A stretch of DNA of 37,939 bases, taken from the IMG/VR virus record IMGVR_UViG_3300027852_000101, positions 1-37,939 of that record, one strand, 5' to 3'. The position numbers and the translations under genes were made by a program. The notes under the pieces were generated by a model. The model was not told where the DNA came from and ran no database searches. It was given only the letters and a program-made list of their open reading frames with translations. Of the stretch, positions 1 to 8,239 are shown piece after piece. The stretch is from a virus. Position 1 is the stretch's first letter; every line of letters begins with the position of its first letter.

Positions 1-1
1 A

Positions 2-127
2 GCCGAACAATAGTTAGCCATTATGCAGCTCCTTGTAACTGTAAATTTCTGAACTCAGTTCCGTTATTAATACCATCGACTATCTGATCAATAAGCGTGT
101 CATTGTCCTTAACAACTCCTGCTGCAA
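2..127. repeat. Terminal direct repeat, left copy
   Basis: These 126 bases are identical to 37814-37939; the base before the repeat differs (a versus t). The repeat holds the first codons of the HNH gene (start codon at 19-21 on the minus strand) and the 3' end of the tape measure gene. A repeat of this size is typical of a circular contig closed by assembler overlap, or of a terminally redundant genome. The sequence cannot tell these apart. The unique circle is about 37,813 bp. Confidence 0.95.
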
Positions 128-1664
128 TATTTACAGTGATATTACCACTCATTGATTCAGCAAGATTCTCTGTCATCGCTGCATTCAACACAACCTCTTG
201 AGGTGTAAGCATTGCCGGAACTGTATCACCCTGCCCTGTGTCTGTTCCAGGGACAATACCACCACTAGCCATTTTAACGCCTGCAATCTTCGCAACATTT
301 GCTGCTGTAGCGACTCCGACTAATCCTGCAAGTGCAAAGTTGAATGGCGGCGGCGCCGATGCCAAAGCTTTTTGAACTGCTGCGATTCCGTCAATCGTGG
401 CAACGGAAATTGCCCCGGCCTTCCCGATTACTGCAAGCACTTTGTTATTTGCAGTTGATAAAGAAGCTATGGTATTCGCTGTTGACTTGAAGTTTTCAAC
501 TTTTTGTTTCCCAGTTAGTTTATCGAAATTGGCTCTGTCTGATGCGGCTTTAAAATCAATCTTTAGGAACTCTGCAACCGATCTTTCCTTTTCAAGTTTT
601 AATGCTGCTTGATGGTCGCGCTCTGCTTGTTCTCTATCAGCATTACGTGTTTTAATCTTTTCTTTTCTGCGCTCCTCTTCCTCTGCCTCTATTTGAACTT
701 TTAGTTCTTCAATCTCTGCGCTGCCTTCAATAATTTGTGCTTTCGTGTCCGCTATAATAGGGGCAGCCCCAAGACCTGCAACACCTGGCAGGAATATTGC
801 TTCCTGAACTGTTGTGCCGGTTAATTTAATTTCATCTTGTAATTCTTTTAAGCGGTCTTTTGCTTTGTCTAAATCATCTCCAACAAGTCTTTCTGTGAAT
901 GTGCCGATCCCGTCACCAGCCTCAACAATCCAACCAGTGAGAGCTTTTATAGCCTCTATCATAACGGGACTTTTAGTTAAATAAGACCCTATCCCCTCGA
1001 GGAGATCCCCCCAAGCATTTGAAAGCTGGGTTGTCGCACCTGCGTATGTTTCAACCTTGGATGCCGCCACTCCTGCAAACTGGCTGTTAACGGCTGTTAT
1101 AGCATTAGTTAAAGTCTCTGCTCCTGTTGCACCTTTTTCTACAACAACATTATATCTCTTAAGACCGGAGCCACCATCCTCCGATGCTTTAGCTATTAAG
1201 CGCATTGATGTGTTTAGATCAACACCTAGAGCAGCACTCATGTTCTGAGCCGCTATAGTAGCTTGTTTTAAGCCCTCTCCTGTCATCTTTGTAAGCTGTG
1301 CAAATAAAGCTGCTGCGCTTAGAGTTGCCTCATCTCCGAAGGTAGTCATTGTTTGAAGTTCAGATGCAAAGGCTTGGAAGTCTCTGCTGCTTTCCTTGCT
1401 TGCATCTCCTGCGCTTGCAAGGGCAAATTCTAATTCATTTATTGCAGCCTCTTGAATCGCTGCTGCCTCAGTAACGGCGCTAATAGCGCCTGACAAGGCA
1501 CCATACACTTTCTGTCCCAGAGCAAGCCCCTGGTTAAGAACAATAACTGACTTGCTTAATTTGCTAAAGCCCTTCTCAGTCTTCTTAGATTCCTTTTCAA
1601 GCTTCTTCATTTGCGCTAGAGCTTGTTTAGCAATTAAATTAATGTCAATGTTAACGTCTGCCAT
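21..1664 (-). CDS. Tail tape measure protein
   Basis: 547 residues. This type of protein sets tail length and is carried inside the tail tube. The N-terminal 60 residues are Lys/Glu-rich and helical. Residues about 60-250 are the Ala/Gly/Ser/Thr-rich helical region usual for prophage tape measure proteins, and a charged coiled coil (EEEERR..., about 320-370) follows. A Gly/Ala-rich hydrophobic stretch lies around 435-470. At roughly 1.5 angstrom per residue the tail would be near 80 nm, a short siphovirus tail. The gene overlaps the upstream chaperone gene by 14 nt. Its TAA stop overlaps the ATG of the HNH gene across the circle join. The 3' end is repeated at 37833-37939. Confidence 0.9.
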   Translation of the reverse strand: MADVNIDINLIAKQALAQMKKLEKESKKTEKGFSKLSKSVIVLNQGLALGQKVYGALSGAISAVTEAAAIQEAAINELEFALASAGDASKESSRDFQAFASELQTMTTFGDEATLSAAALFAQLTKMTGEGLKQATIAAQNMSAALGVDLNTSMRLIAKASEDGGSGLKRYNVVVEKGATGAETLTNAITAVNSQFAGVAASKVETYAGATTQLSNAWGDLLEGIGSYLTKSPVMIEAIKALTGWIVEAGDGIGTFTERLVGDDLDKAKDRLKELQDEIKLTGTTVQEAIFLPGVAGLGAAPIIADTKAQIIEGSAEIEELKVQIEAEEEERRKEKIKTRNADREQAERDHQAALKLEKERSVAEFLKIDFKAASDRANFDKLTGKQKVENFKSTANTIASLSTANNKVLAVIGKAGAISVATIDGIAAVQKALASAPPPFNFALAGLVGVATAANVAKIAGVKMASGGIVPGTDTGQGDTVPAMLTPQEVVLNAAMTENLAESMSGNITVNIAAGVVKDNDTLIDQIVDGINNGTEFRNLQLQGAA

Positions 1665-2064
1665 TGTTAACCCTTTCTGCAGCCTTCTTTTTAATTTCTT
1701 CTTTCTCTCTGGTGCAAGCGTTATTGACTACCTGTAAAACTTCAATTGCTTGTGCTGGCTGATCCATTAATGAACCTCTAAAGGGTAGCACCCCCCTCTC
1801 ATAACAATCATTCATCGTCAAAAGTGTATCCATCATCGGATGATGAACCTTACAAAGGCATGTGTTGTATTTTATGTTGTCAATTCTATCTATTGTATGT
1901 TTAACAACAACCCCGCACCCTCTTGAACTGACATATGCTTTCTTTCTCTCAGGAGTTTTTATTTTAAGCATCTCTTCTTTACAATTATACCTATCACTAT
2001 ACAAAGCTCTAACATTGCCATTTATAGTTACGTAATCATAAGTTGAAACACTTGAAATTCTCAT
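1651..2064 (-). CDS. Putative tail assembly chaperone, distal (GT-type) part
   Basis: 137 residues directly upstream of the tape measure gene, where siphoviruses place the T part of a G/GT chaperone pair. The middle has several Cys and His residues (SSRGCGVVVKHTIDRID; TCLCKVHHPMMD) and the C-terminus is a charged helix. Its reading frame is open upstream of the ATG through the 44-nt gap into the preceding gene, up to a stop at 2164-2166, so it could be made as a -1 frameshift fusion. A weak ribosome site (aagaga, 4 nt before ATG) would also allow independent initiation. No residue motif proves the function; the call rests on position and frame. Confidence 0.5.
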   Translation of the reverse strand: MRISSVSTYDYVTINGNVRALYSDRYNCKEEMLKIKTPERKKAYVSSRGCGVVVKHTIDRIDNIKYNTCLCKVHHPMMDTLLTMNDCYERGVLPFRGSLMDQPAQAIEVLQVVNNACTREKEEIKKKAAERVNNGRR

Positions 2065-2108
2065 AATCTCTTGCAGAATGCATTCCCAAAAAACGGGAAG
2101 TGGGCTTA

Positions 2109-2522
2109 TTATTCCCTCTTCCCCTCGGTGGGGTTTACAATCGTCACGCCCTCCAATTCTTCTTTAGTCTCAGGATCAATTATTTTCTCTGGAACATTAT
2201 CAACAAATGCTATGCAAGTGGCAACAAGCCTTCCGGTGCACTGCAGATTCATTAAGTCATCAATGCACTTTTCACTTAAGATATCACCTTCAAATTCAAG
2301 CTTAAATCCCTGCCCGTTTTTTGTGATACCTTTTATATCCTTAACGCAAAACCTCAAAGCATCACAAGATGCTTCCATAAGTTTTGCATAATCAAGCTTT
2401 GTTCTGAAAGCCATTAAGTTGGGCTGAATGTTCATTTTCTGTTTAACCGTCAAGGGTGATATATAGACGGTTATGTCATCAATTTTAACCTCAACCCTGT
2501 CATCTGTTCCGTATAATTTCAT
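2109..2522 (-). CDS. Putative tail assembly chaperone, proximal (G-type) part
   Basis: 137 residues, starting immediately after the tail tube gene stop. The N-terminus (VEVKIDDITVYISPLTVKQKM) resembles tail assembly chaperones and related small tail proteins, which often begin with a beta-strand segment followed by 'PLT.KQ'. In siphoviruses such a protein binds the tape measure protein before tail tube polymerisation. It sits between the tube gene and the second chaperone part, the canonical order. A slippery-type heptamer lies near its 3' end at 2130-2136. Family membership is inferred from position and weak similarity. Confidence 0.55.
   Translation of the reverse strand: MKLYGTDDRVEVKIDDITVYISPLTVKQKMNIQPNLMAFRTKLDYAKLMEASCDALRFCVKDIKGITKNGQGFKLEFEGDILSEKCIDDLMNLQCTGRLVATCIAFVDNVPEKIIDPETKEELEGVTIVNPTEGKRE
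2130..2136 (-). other. Candidate -1 frameshift site (A AAC CCC)
   Basis: On the minus strand the heptamer AAACCCC is phased as A AAC CCC in the upstream chaperone frame, fitting the X XXY YYZ rule. The downstream gene is in exactly the -1 frame, with no stop between 2163 and its ATG at 2064. Slippage would give ...IVNP followed by HRGEEG... and continue into the 137-residue downstream protein. Y=C heptamers are less common than Y=A, so efficiency is uncertain. Confidence 0.4.
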
Positions 2523-3695
2523 TTATTCTCCAAATGCTAAAACTGCTGTTGGGTTAGTGCCGCCATCTCTCACAGAAAAAGTCATTGCGTTTTGAGCAAG
2601 ACCATTTATGTCGGATCTTCCAATTTCGTTAAACTGACAAACTGGAAAGTAGAATGCGATTACTTCCTCAAACTCTCCGTCTGTTGAAGTTGGATTGTAA
2701 GCGAATCCGAATAAAGTGAAAGTGTCATCATCTTCCCATTCATCAAATAAAGCAACACTATCATCTTCCATGTATGGATTGATAGCTCCTGTGATTTTTC
2801 TATCAGTTTGTCTGATTCCAGTTCTACCGTTTTCATTACAAGTGGTAGTTTTGGGGGCCAGCGTGTTCTCTAATGAAAAAGTAAAGTCATTTAACGCAAT
2901 CGAAATTCCATCTTTATAAATACATGCATTCAGTATTACAGGCGGAAGAGATGCGTCAAGAGATGGGTCATAGACATTTGCTGAAACAACCCTTGTGAAA
3001 CTCATCCCCTCATATGATGCTGTTAATTGTGGGAATTGCCCAGTTGTCCAGTTTTCTCCTGCAAGAGTTCCAACCTTACAACCCGCTGCGGTATGTTTAA
3101 CTGCATCCTCATCAAATCCGGTTACTGAGAAAGACTTAAAACCACTGTCAGCAGTTCTATAGTCAATCAGTTTTGTAACGGCAACTTCATTAGCTGGTGC
3201 TCCACCGGGACAAGGAACAAGTAATTCAATACTTGTATTTGTAACAACTGACTCAATCGGGCTCACATGATAAGCTCCTGACTCTTCGATTAAAACAATA
3301 TCTCCGGCTTGATAAGCAGCAGTAGCAGAAAATTTTATGCTTGTTGCCGAATGACTAGAATCATCACTCGCAGCACTCGCAACGGCTGCGTCTAATGTGC
3401 CAAGAGCACTTTCAAGAACAATCCCATATTCAGGAGCAGCCCCGCTGTCTCCAGCCTTCCACTCTAAAGGTATCGTCCCAGTAACGGCTTTTATACCGCT
3501 TCTGGCAATACTTGTATCAAGGGAAGCATTCTGATTTCCTCTTTCAAGTATTTCCTTATTAGGAATAATTAACTCATTAACCCCTTCAGCCAAGATACTT
3601 GTGAAATGATCAACACTTGATGGAGGCACATGAGTTCCCTCTGTCCCCTCTTCCATGACTGAAACATCTACGCTCCGATTTCTAACATCACCCAT
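2523..3695 (-). CDS. Major tail tube protein
   Basis: 390 residues, Ser/Thr/Gly/Asp-rich and almost entirely beta-strand-like, lying between the tail terminator-like gene and the tail chaperones. The N-terminus lists features of tube proteins (an EEGTEGTHVPPSS segment, then 'TGTIPLEW'). The segment from about residue 135 (AAYQAGDIVLIEESGAYH...I.SV) resembles an inserted Ig-like or surface domain, making it longer than simple tube proteins. It has its own predicted promoter at 3758-3786, giving a leader of about 56 nt. It should assemble hexameric rings around the tape measure. Confidence 0.75.
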   Translation of the reverse strand: MGDVRNRSVDVSVMEEGTEGTHVPPSSVDHFTSILAEGVNELIIPNKEILERGNQNASLDTSIARSGIKAVTGTIPLEWKAGDSGAAPEYGIVLESALGTLDAAVASAASDDSSHSATSIKFSATAAYQAGDIVLIEESGAYHVSPIESVVTNTSIELLVPCPGGAPANEVAVTKLIDYRTADSGFKSFSVTGFDEDAVKHTAAGCKVGTLAGENWTTGQFPQLTASYEGMSFTRVVSANVYDPSLDASLPPVILNACIYKDGISIALNDFTFSLENTLAPKTTTCNENGRTGIRQTDRKITGAINPYMEDDSVALFDEWEDDDTFTLFGFAYNPTSTDGEFEEVIAFYFPVCQFNEIGRSDINGLAQNAMTFSVRDGGTNPTAVLAFGE

Positions 3696-3706
3696 TTTGA
3701 ACCCCC

Positions 3707-4144
3707 TTATAAAGTTTCGCTGTACTCGACTAAAAAGCTAGCCTTAAGTACAAAATTATTATACTTGTCTCCGCCTAAAAATTCAAGCCCTGCATCGTCC
3801 TCGTATCTTGCACGAGTCACACCTGCAAGTCTGCCTTCAAATACTTTTATTATACTGGTGAGATCTTCAAATAAAGCCTTCTCCGCCACAATGCGTCTTG
3901 TTGTATCATTCTTTAATATAAACACTTCCCTGCTTAACACTATTCCAAAGCGTCTTTCAATATCTGCCCTGTTGTTGGTTGTCCTGGTGGTATTGATGGC
4001 CGGACCAACCGTAATCCCATAAGAGAGCTTGAGATTAACAAGCTCATTGCTTTCCAGAACATAAGGATTATCAATCTCGTTATATGTGGGAAATAAAGTT
4101 TCAAGCTCTGTCCTAAGTCTTGCATAAGCAGTAGTAAAACTCAT
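3707..4144 (-). CDS. Putative tail terminator / minor tail protein
   Basis: 145 residues between a head-tail connector-like gene (4-nt overlap) and the tail tube gene, the usual place of the tail terminator that caps the tube and joins it to the head. The sequence starts MSFTTAYARLRTELETLFP, a helix typical of such proteins, followed by alternating strands ending 'FVLKASFLVEYSETL'. Terminators of this fold often end with a beta-strand of this kind. The identification is by size, position and overall pattern. Confidence 0.5.
   Translation of the reverse strand: MSFTTAYARLRTELETLFPTYNEIDNPYVLESNELVNLKLSYGITVGPAINTTRTTNNRADIERRFGIVLSREVFILKNDTTRRIVAEKALFEDLTSIIKVFEGRLAGVTRARYEDDAGLEFLGGDKYNNFVLKASFLVEYSETL
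3758..3786 (-). promoter_or_regulatory. Sigma70-type promoter for the tail tube gene
   Basis: Minus strand: -35 TTGAAT (3781-3786), 17-bp spacer, -10 TATAAT (3758-3763). The -10 is a perfect consensus and the -35 matches 4 of 6. It lies inside the 3' end of the 145-residue gene and would start transcription near 3751, about 56 nt before the tail tube ATG at 3695. The spacing and distance closely match the capsid promoter at 9140-9168. Confidence 0.6.
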
Positions 4145-4992
4145 CTGAATAAACTCCCCTGGTTGATTCCTTGCTCATCGCTATCAACCTTTGCATTTTG
4201 GTTCGTGTCAACTGTAACGGGCGCATTCTTAATTAAACGCCTGTAAGTGGCGTGTTTTTTATCCCTCTCAAGTAATGCGTCCTCTCCCCGAACACCATCA
4301 TAAATCAAAGATATGGCCTTATAAGCACATGCTGTGTTCACATCATCGAATCTTAAAATCTGCCCAGGAGTTAAAGCAATACTTCTGCTTTTCAAATCAA
4401 TAAGGACCTGCTCGCTTGCCTCTATACACTGAGGTTCCCAATCTGCCTGTGACCCATCACCCCATGAAGTCAGATAACTATTAATCTCTGGTGCCTTCGC
4501 TATTATGTCAGCATCGGTGCAAAACCTGTATGTTACTCTTTTAAGTAAAGATCCTGCAGAGAGAGTTGCACTAAAACCAATTCTCACCCAATAAAGGTCA
4601 TAAATCTTTTCAGTTTCAAAACCTAATGCACTCCCCTCGTCTGTTGGGTCAGCTATTTTCCCCCACCCGGACTCATCTCTGTCAATCTCCCATTGGATAA
4701 CGCCTGACTGAGCCATTGAAACACCCGAGTCACTTGTTGAATCCAGAACATCAACAGCAGCTTTCCATTCTGTACCACTCCAGATATCAACCTCAGCAAT
4801 ACAGGCATTTGTATTAGCAGTGTCAACAGCGAAATATAAATTATTGAACGGGAAGTATTGACCGACATATAAATAGTCCTCATCTGTAGTGATTGGCAAG
4901 GTAAATGTGCTTGACCTATCCCCGGAGGCTAAAGACCTATCGACTAAAACCCCATTATCTGAATGCAGAACTCTAATCCATTGATTCAACAT
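4141..4992 (-). CDS. Head-tail connector-like protein with an extra N-terminal beta domain
   Basis: 283 residues. The C-terminal ~110 residues (ASEQVLIDLKSRSIALTPGQI, then AYKAISLIYDGVRGEDALLERDKKHATYRRLI) are helical and look like head-tail adaptor proteins (gp6/gp15-like), which insert between portal and tail. The first ~160 residues are beta-rich with a WSGTEWK / GVIQWEI / YWVRIGF pattern of the sort seen in jelly-roll structural domains. That makes the protein about twice the usual adaptor length. It overlaps the next gene by 4 nt. The fusion reading is inference. Confidence 0.45.
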   Translation of the reverse strand: MLNQWIRVLHSDNGVLVDRSLASGDRSSTFTLPITTDEDYLYVGQYFPFNNLYFAVDTANTNACIAEVDIWSGTEWKAAVDVLDSTSDSGVSMAQSGVIQWEIDRDESGWGKIADPTDEGSALGFETEKIYDLYWVRIGFSATLSAGSLLKRVTYRFCTDADIIAKAPEINSYLTSWGDGSQADWEPQCIEASEQVLIDLKSRSIALTPGQILRFDDVNTACAYKAISLIYDGVRGEDALLERDKKHATYRRLIKNAPVTVDTNQNAKVDSDEQGINQGSLFR

Positions 4993-5063
4993 ATTTTTCC
5001 CCCTGATCTAATATCTCACATATACCTATTGTCATTTTACTTACCTTTCTACAATAGTAGAAC

Positions 5064-5330
5064 TCATTTATTTTCCTTAAAATATTGTAATGCTTTTAAC
5101 TGTCTTTCAATTTCTATTTTTCTTTCATCAACATTTTTCATTTCGTCTTTTAATTTCTCTACAACTACATTTTCTTCGATAGGCATTGTCATCCTCTCAA
5201 TTTCGACATCACCTTTTGATATAGTTAAAATAGCAAAGATACTGCCATTAACTTTTTCATAGTTTTGATTAACATCTAATCCAAGTTGTTGTGCAGATCT
5301 AACCTTATTCATAAAAACTTGATTCTCCAT
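5064..5330 (-). CDS. Small coiled-coil protein, function unknown
   Basis: 88 residues, not recognised. The first half (FAILTISKGDVEIERMTMPIEEN) may form a small beta unit. Residues about 55-88 are a strongly charged helix, probably a coiled coil. It follows a fibre-like structural gene by 16 nt and precedes a 71-nt gap before the connector-like gene. The location within head/tail genes suggests a virion or assembly role, but nothing in the sequence proves it. Confidence 0.6.
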   Translation of the reverse strand: MENQVFMNKVRSAQQLGLDVNQNYEKVNGSIFAILTISKGDVEIERMTMPIEENVVVEKLKDEMKNVDERKIEIERQLKALQYFKENK

Positions 5331-5346
5331 TACATCCCCTTTCTTA

Positions 5347-6678
5347 TTAACTATAAAAATCTGGCGCCCTATCTTTAGTTGCTATGTTTGTTGACTGATA
5401 ATGCCCATCTGCTAAATGCAGAAATGGATCAGGCACAGCACCAGAACTTGTTATGTTATTTGCGCTAAGATAAAACCTTATAAGAATAAGTCCATCTGGT
5501 TCAAATAAATCACTGTCTAATTGCGTTCCACTCCCACCGCTCACTGATATCTGAGTATCATCGATTATATGTTGGTATTGTATTGTAGATGCGTTCGATA
5601 CTTGAGTTTGTGTTACATTGGTTCCAAACGCTGCTTGATTATGTCCTTTTGCATATGTCATTTCAAATGACCATGTTACAGAACCGCCTGTTACTAACGT
5701 TGAATTGTGTGACCAATGAGGATGTATAAATATATCTGTTCCCTCTACATAATCATGAGGTAAATGATAAGTTACCCACACTTCATCGTTGACATTTAAA
5801 CTATATGCTTTTATACCGCCTTTATATGTCGTCCAGTTTGGATCTGTCCCACCTGATCCTCTAACTACTATAGGACCAAGTAAATCTCTCCACCCAAATG
5901 TTGGTGTTGTTGCATCAACTTTAATCCCATTACCAGAAGCTTTGTCTAAAACTAAAAACTGTCCGTCTGCTATATATACATCATTATCAAAGTAGTACCC
6001 ATCAAAATTTTCAAATAAACAATCTCCTTGTCCATTTAGATGAAAATCAGTGCCATCAAACCATATTTCAACCTGCCTTGGGGCTCCTAAAAATACAGAC
6101 ACCGACCATGTTAATTTCATTCCATTTTCTAATAGAAAAGCTCCAACTGTCGGACTTCGTGAATATGTATGTTGTCCTACAACAGGTGAACCAAACCCTG
6201 CAGTTGTACCTGGTTCTGTAGAAAAGTATATTTCTTGAACAGTTGTATACCCTGGTGCACCTCCAAAAAATATTAGGTTCTGACCTATTGTTCCTATGGC
6301 ACCGAATATAGCAAGAGGTGCTTGACTACTATCATAATGTCTTCCACCCAGCCCTGTAAATTGATTCGCTGTTGCTGTTTCATTTGACTGAAAAAGTAAT
6401 TGACAGTTTCTTTGTGTGAAATCTATAGAACCCGTTAACTTCAATGGATAATCAGAAGGCTGAAACCCTTGTGAAGTATTATCTATATGGACAAAATTAT
6501 TAAACCTATTTGTGCCAGTCCATATGTTATTAGTATTAAAATCAAATCCGAAGCTTCTATCTGCTGATAAATCTCCTCCACCTGTTATAGGTGAATTTGC
6601 GGTTAGTATTCTACTTGTTGGGGTTCCAGCTTCAACAATGTCAAAGTTTCCAGTAAAGATGTTAAATTTATATCCCAT
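5347..6678 (-). CDS. Fibre-like virion surface protein
   Basis: 443 residues. The first residues, MGYKFNIFTGNFDIV, match a start common to phage fibre and collar proteins, and 'ILTANSPITGGGDLSADRSF' is a frequent fibre-stalk segment. The middle is rich in Gly, Phe, Tyr and Trp, with beta-type segments. A C-terminal domain from about residue 285 (VTYHLPHDYVEGTDIFIHPHWSH) resembles a compact beta-sandwich. It overlaps the preceding 92-residue gene by one base. It lies between head decoration and head-tail connector genes, not with the tail-tip genes, so it may be a head or neck fibre. The receptor is unknown. Confidence 0.6.
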   Translation of the reverse strand: MGYKFNIFTGNFDIVEAGTPTSRILTANSPITGGGDLSADRSFGFDFNTNNIWTGTNRFNNFVHIDNTSQGFQPSDYPLKLTGSIDFTQRNCQLLFQSNETATANQFTGLGGRHYDSSQAPLAIFGAIGTIGQNLIFFGGAPGYTTVQEIYFSTEPGTTAGFGSPVVGQHTYSRSPTVGAFLLENGMKLTWSVSVFLGAPRQVEIWFDGTDFHLNGQGDCLFENFDGYYFDNDVYIADGQFLVLDKASGNGIKVDATTPTFGWRDLLGPIVVRGSGGTDPNWTTYKGGIKAYSLNVNDEVWVTYHLPHDYVEGTDIFIHPHWSHNSTLVTGGSVTWSFEMTYAKGHNQAAFGTNVTQTQVSNASTIQYQHIIDDTQISVSGGSGTQLDSDLFEPDGLILIRFYLSANNITSSGAVPDPFLHLADGHYQSTNIATKDRAPDFYS

Positions 6679-6956
6679 TAGCTTCTCGTTACCGTAGCTA
6701 TCTCATCATCGCTATTATAAGTTAAAGTTAATGTAGCAACTGATGTTCCACCACTACCACCTTTTTTATATATCGCTGTTTCAATCTCCCCTGCTCCATT
6801 CCCAGCAGCAACATAGGTCAGAGCTATGTAGTCATATATCTTTGGGACTAACCCGCTTAAAATAGATGTTTTTATGTAATAATCTGACTTATCGCCAGCG
6901 GTAACTTCTTCACCTGATTTTTTTAGAACCTCAAGTCCATGATCTTCTACCGCCAC
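6678..6956 (-). CDS. Small structural protein, unknown
   Basis: 92 residues. It contains a central run (YIALTYVAAGNGAGEIETAIY) followed by a Gly/Ser linker and 'VATLTLTYNSDDEIATVTRS', a beta-hairpin-like ending common in small phage virion proteins. It sits between two other structural genes and overlaps the fibre-like gene by one base, which indicates translational coupling. Function not recognised. Confidence 0.6.
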   Translation of the reverse strand: MAVEDHGLEVLKKSGEEVTAGDKSDYYIKTSILSGLVPKIYDYIALTYVAAGNGAGEIETAIYKKGGSGGTSVATLTLTYNSDDEIATVTRS

Positions 6957-6987
6957 TTTGCCCCCTTAAATATTATTAGATAGGGTT

Positions 6988-7500
6988 TTAACTTACTGTA
7001 TCAGGATTAATCTTTCTAGCCGTAGGTGAGTCCCCGGGACTTTCATATGGAAAAGATTTGGAACTTCCGTCTACTGCGCTGACACCTATAGACCCAGCAC
7101 CACTATCATCTTCATCTTTTGGAACAAAATCAGTCGCATTGCCAGTATCTGATATAGCACATGTAATTGTTCCATCTAAATTATCAGTAAAAGTCATATC
7201 AGTTACATTCCCGTTAAGAGCAGTGTAAGCTAATGTTCCATTTTGAGCTGCTGTCCCGCCACCCACAATATCCACTTCTATCTGATTATCAGAAGCAACA
7301 TAAAGAGCACCTGTTGGAGCCGTTCCATCTGCATCAATATCCAACCACATCGCATAGGATGTTCCAGCTGCATTATAAAGAACTACATAATCAGCTTGAG
7401 CCGCACCGGCTGTAGTTGGCAGAGTTACTGTGTTGACTTCTCTAGTTCCGGGAACATAATTAAGATCATTAACTATTTGACTTGGTAAAAACTTACTCAT
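6988..7500 (-). CDS. Putative virion structural protein
   Basis: 170 residues, Ala/Gly/Thr/Asp-rich and beta-dominated, with almost no Lys after the N-terminus. That composition is typical of phage head-decoration or fibre-anchor domains. The N-terminus (MSKFLPSQIVNDLNYVPGTREVNTVTLP) looks like an anchoring segment. It lies in the block between the capsid cassette terminator and the connector genes. No family is recognised. Confidence 0.55.
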   Translation of the reverse strand: MSKFLPSQIVNDLNYVPGTREVNTVTLPTTAGAAQADYVVLYNAAGTSYAMWLDIDADGTAPTGALYVASDNQIEVDIVGGGTAAQNGTLAYTALNGNVTDMTFTDNLDGTITCAISDTGNATDFVPKDEDDSGAGSIGVSAVDGSSKSFPYESPGDSPTARKINPDTVS

Positions 7501-7508
7501 TGGTCCTC

Positions 7509-7709
7509 CTAATCTAAATCCCCGGAGACTGCTTCCTTTAAAACACTATTCTCCGGTAACACAAACCATATAAACCATTTTCCTTTGACAAATGTGGGAT
7601 TGCCTTTTATCTCAACTTTATATCCCAATAACTTATTGAGGTATGCAAGTATAATGTCTGGATCTTTGCTGCTTACATACCTTAAACGAGTTACTGAAAT
7701 TTCTGACAT
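7509..7709 (-). CDS. Small protein, unknown
   Basis: 66 residues. The ATG at 7707-7709 is chosen because GAGGGGGG lies just upstream; a longer frame starting at 7754 would run through the terminator hairpin. The protein alternates charged and aromatic residues (YKVEIKGNPTFVKGKWFIWFVLPE), suggesting a small alpha/beta fold. It is the first gene after the terminator at 7719-7746, so its expression depends on read-through. Function not recognised. Confidence 0.55.
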   Translation of the reverse strand: MSEISVTRLRYVSSKDPDIILAYLNKLLGYKVEIKGNPTFVKGKWFIWFVLPENSVLKEAVSGDLD

Positions 7710-7718
7710 ATCCCCCCT

Positions 7719-7746
7719 CAAAAGAGGAAGCCCCCGGTTGGAGGCT
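7719..7746 (-). terminator. Rho-independent terminator after the capsid/decoration genes
   Basis: On the minus strand a 7-bp stem (AGCCTCC / GGGGGCT, one G.U pair, loop AACC) is followed by TCCTCTTTTG. It lies 20 nt after the stop of the decoration gene at 7766. It would end much of the transcript from the promoter at 9140-9168 while letting some polymerase through to the tail genes. Confidence 0.6.
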
Positions 7747-7765
7747 CCCCCCAAAAACTTACGAA

Positions 7766-8209
7766 TTAAACTTCTGATGGCATTAAATATTCAACCATGA
7801 AATTAATTTTCCCGGCTGTCAAATCTGCTGTAGAAATAAGAACCGCAAAACCACCTGCACCGGCATCAGCCACTCTTGGAGTTAACATGTGATCATTTGT
7901 GTCATCCCAAAGCAATGCCGCGCCAAGATCCCAACCGTTAACTAAAAAGTTTCCTACCAGGGTTGCCTCTGCAATTGTCGTTCCTGAATATCCGTCAGGG
8001 TCTGTCACAGAACCCCAACTCACCGTTGAACTGGTCCCCTCAATGGCTGTCTTAACAACAGCTATAACACTTTTGATTACTGCACCAACCGGAATTGGAT
8101 TCTTTCCATCTTTGTTTGAAAGAACGATGTTCACATCTTTGACCCCACCATCAACGGCGAAATCATATGTGTATTCTTGAAGATGAACTTTGTTTGAAAT
8201 ATTACTCAT
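7766..8209 (-). CDS. Putative head decoration protein
   Basis: 147 residues, 30 nt downstream of the major capsid gene and sharing its promoter and terminator. The sequence is beta-rich with hydrophobic strands (AVIKSVIAVVKTAIEG; INFMVEYLMPSEV) and few charged residues in the second half, as in proteins that bind the capsid surface. A GGAGGG ribosome site precedes the ATG. The high-expression cassette is the main argument that it is a high-copy head component. Confidence 0.55.
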   Translation of the reverse strand: MSNISNKVHLQEYTYDFAVDGGVKDVNIVLSNKDGKNPIPVGAVIKSVIAVVKTAIEGTSSTVSWGSVTDPDGYSGTTIAEATLVGNFLVNGWDLGAALLWDDTNDHMLTPRVADAGAGGFAVLISTADLTAGKINFMVEYLMPSEV

Positions 8210-8239
8210 TATAAATCCCTCCCTAGCAAGCTTGCCGCA

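Noticed and set aside
397-612. Plus-strand frames opposite the structural genes
   Set aside because: Low-support shadows of minus-strand genes without ribosome sites or family features.
4975-5034. 20-codon frame (MTIGICEILDQGEKYVESMD) in the gap 4993-5063
   Set aside because: An AAAGG site precedes it, but it is very short and overlaps the start of the connector-like gene; not enough support.
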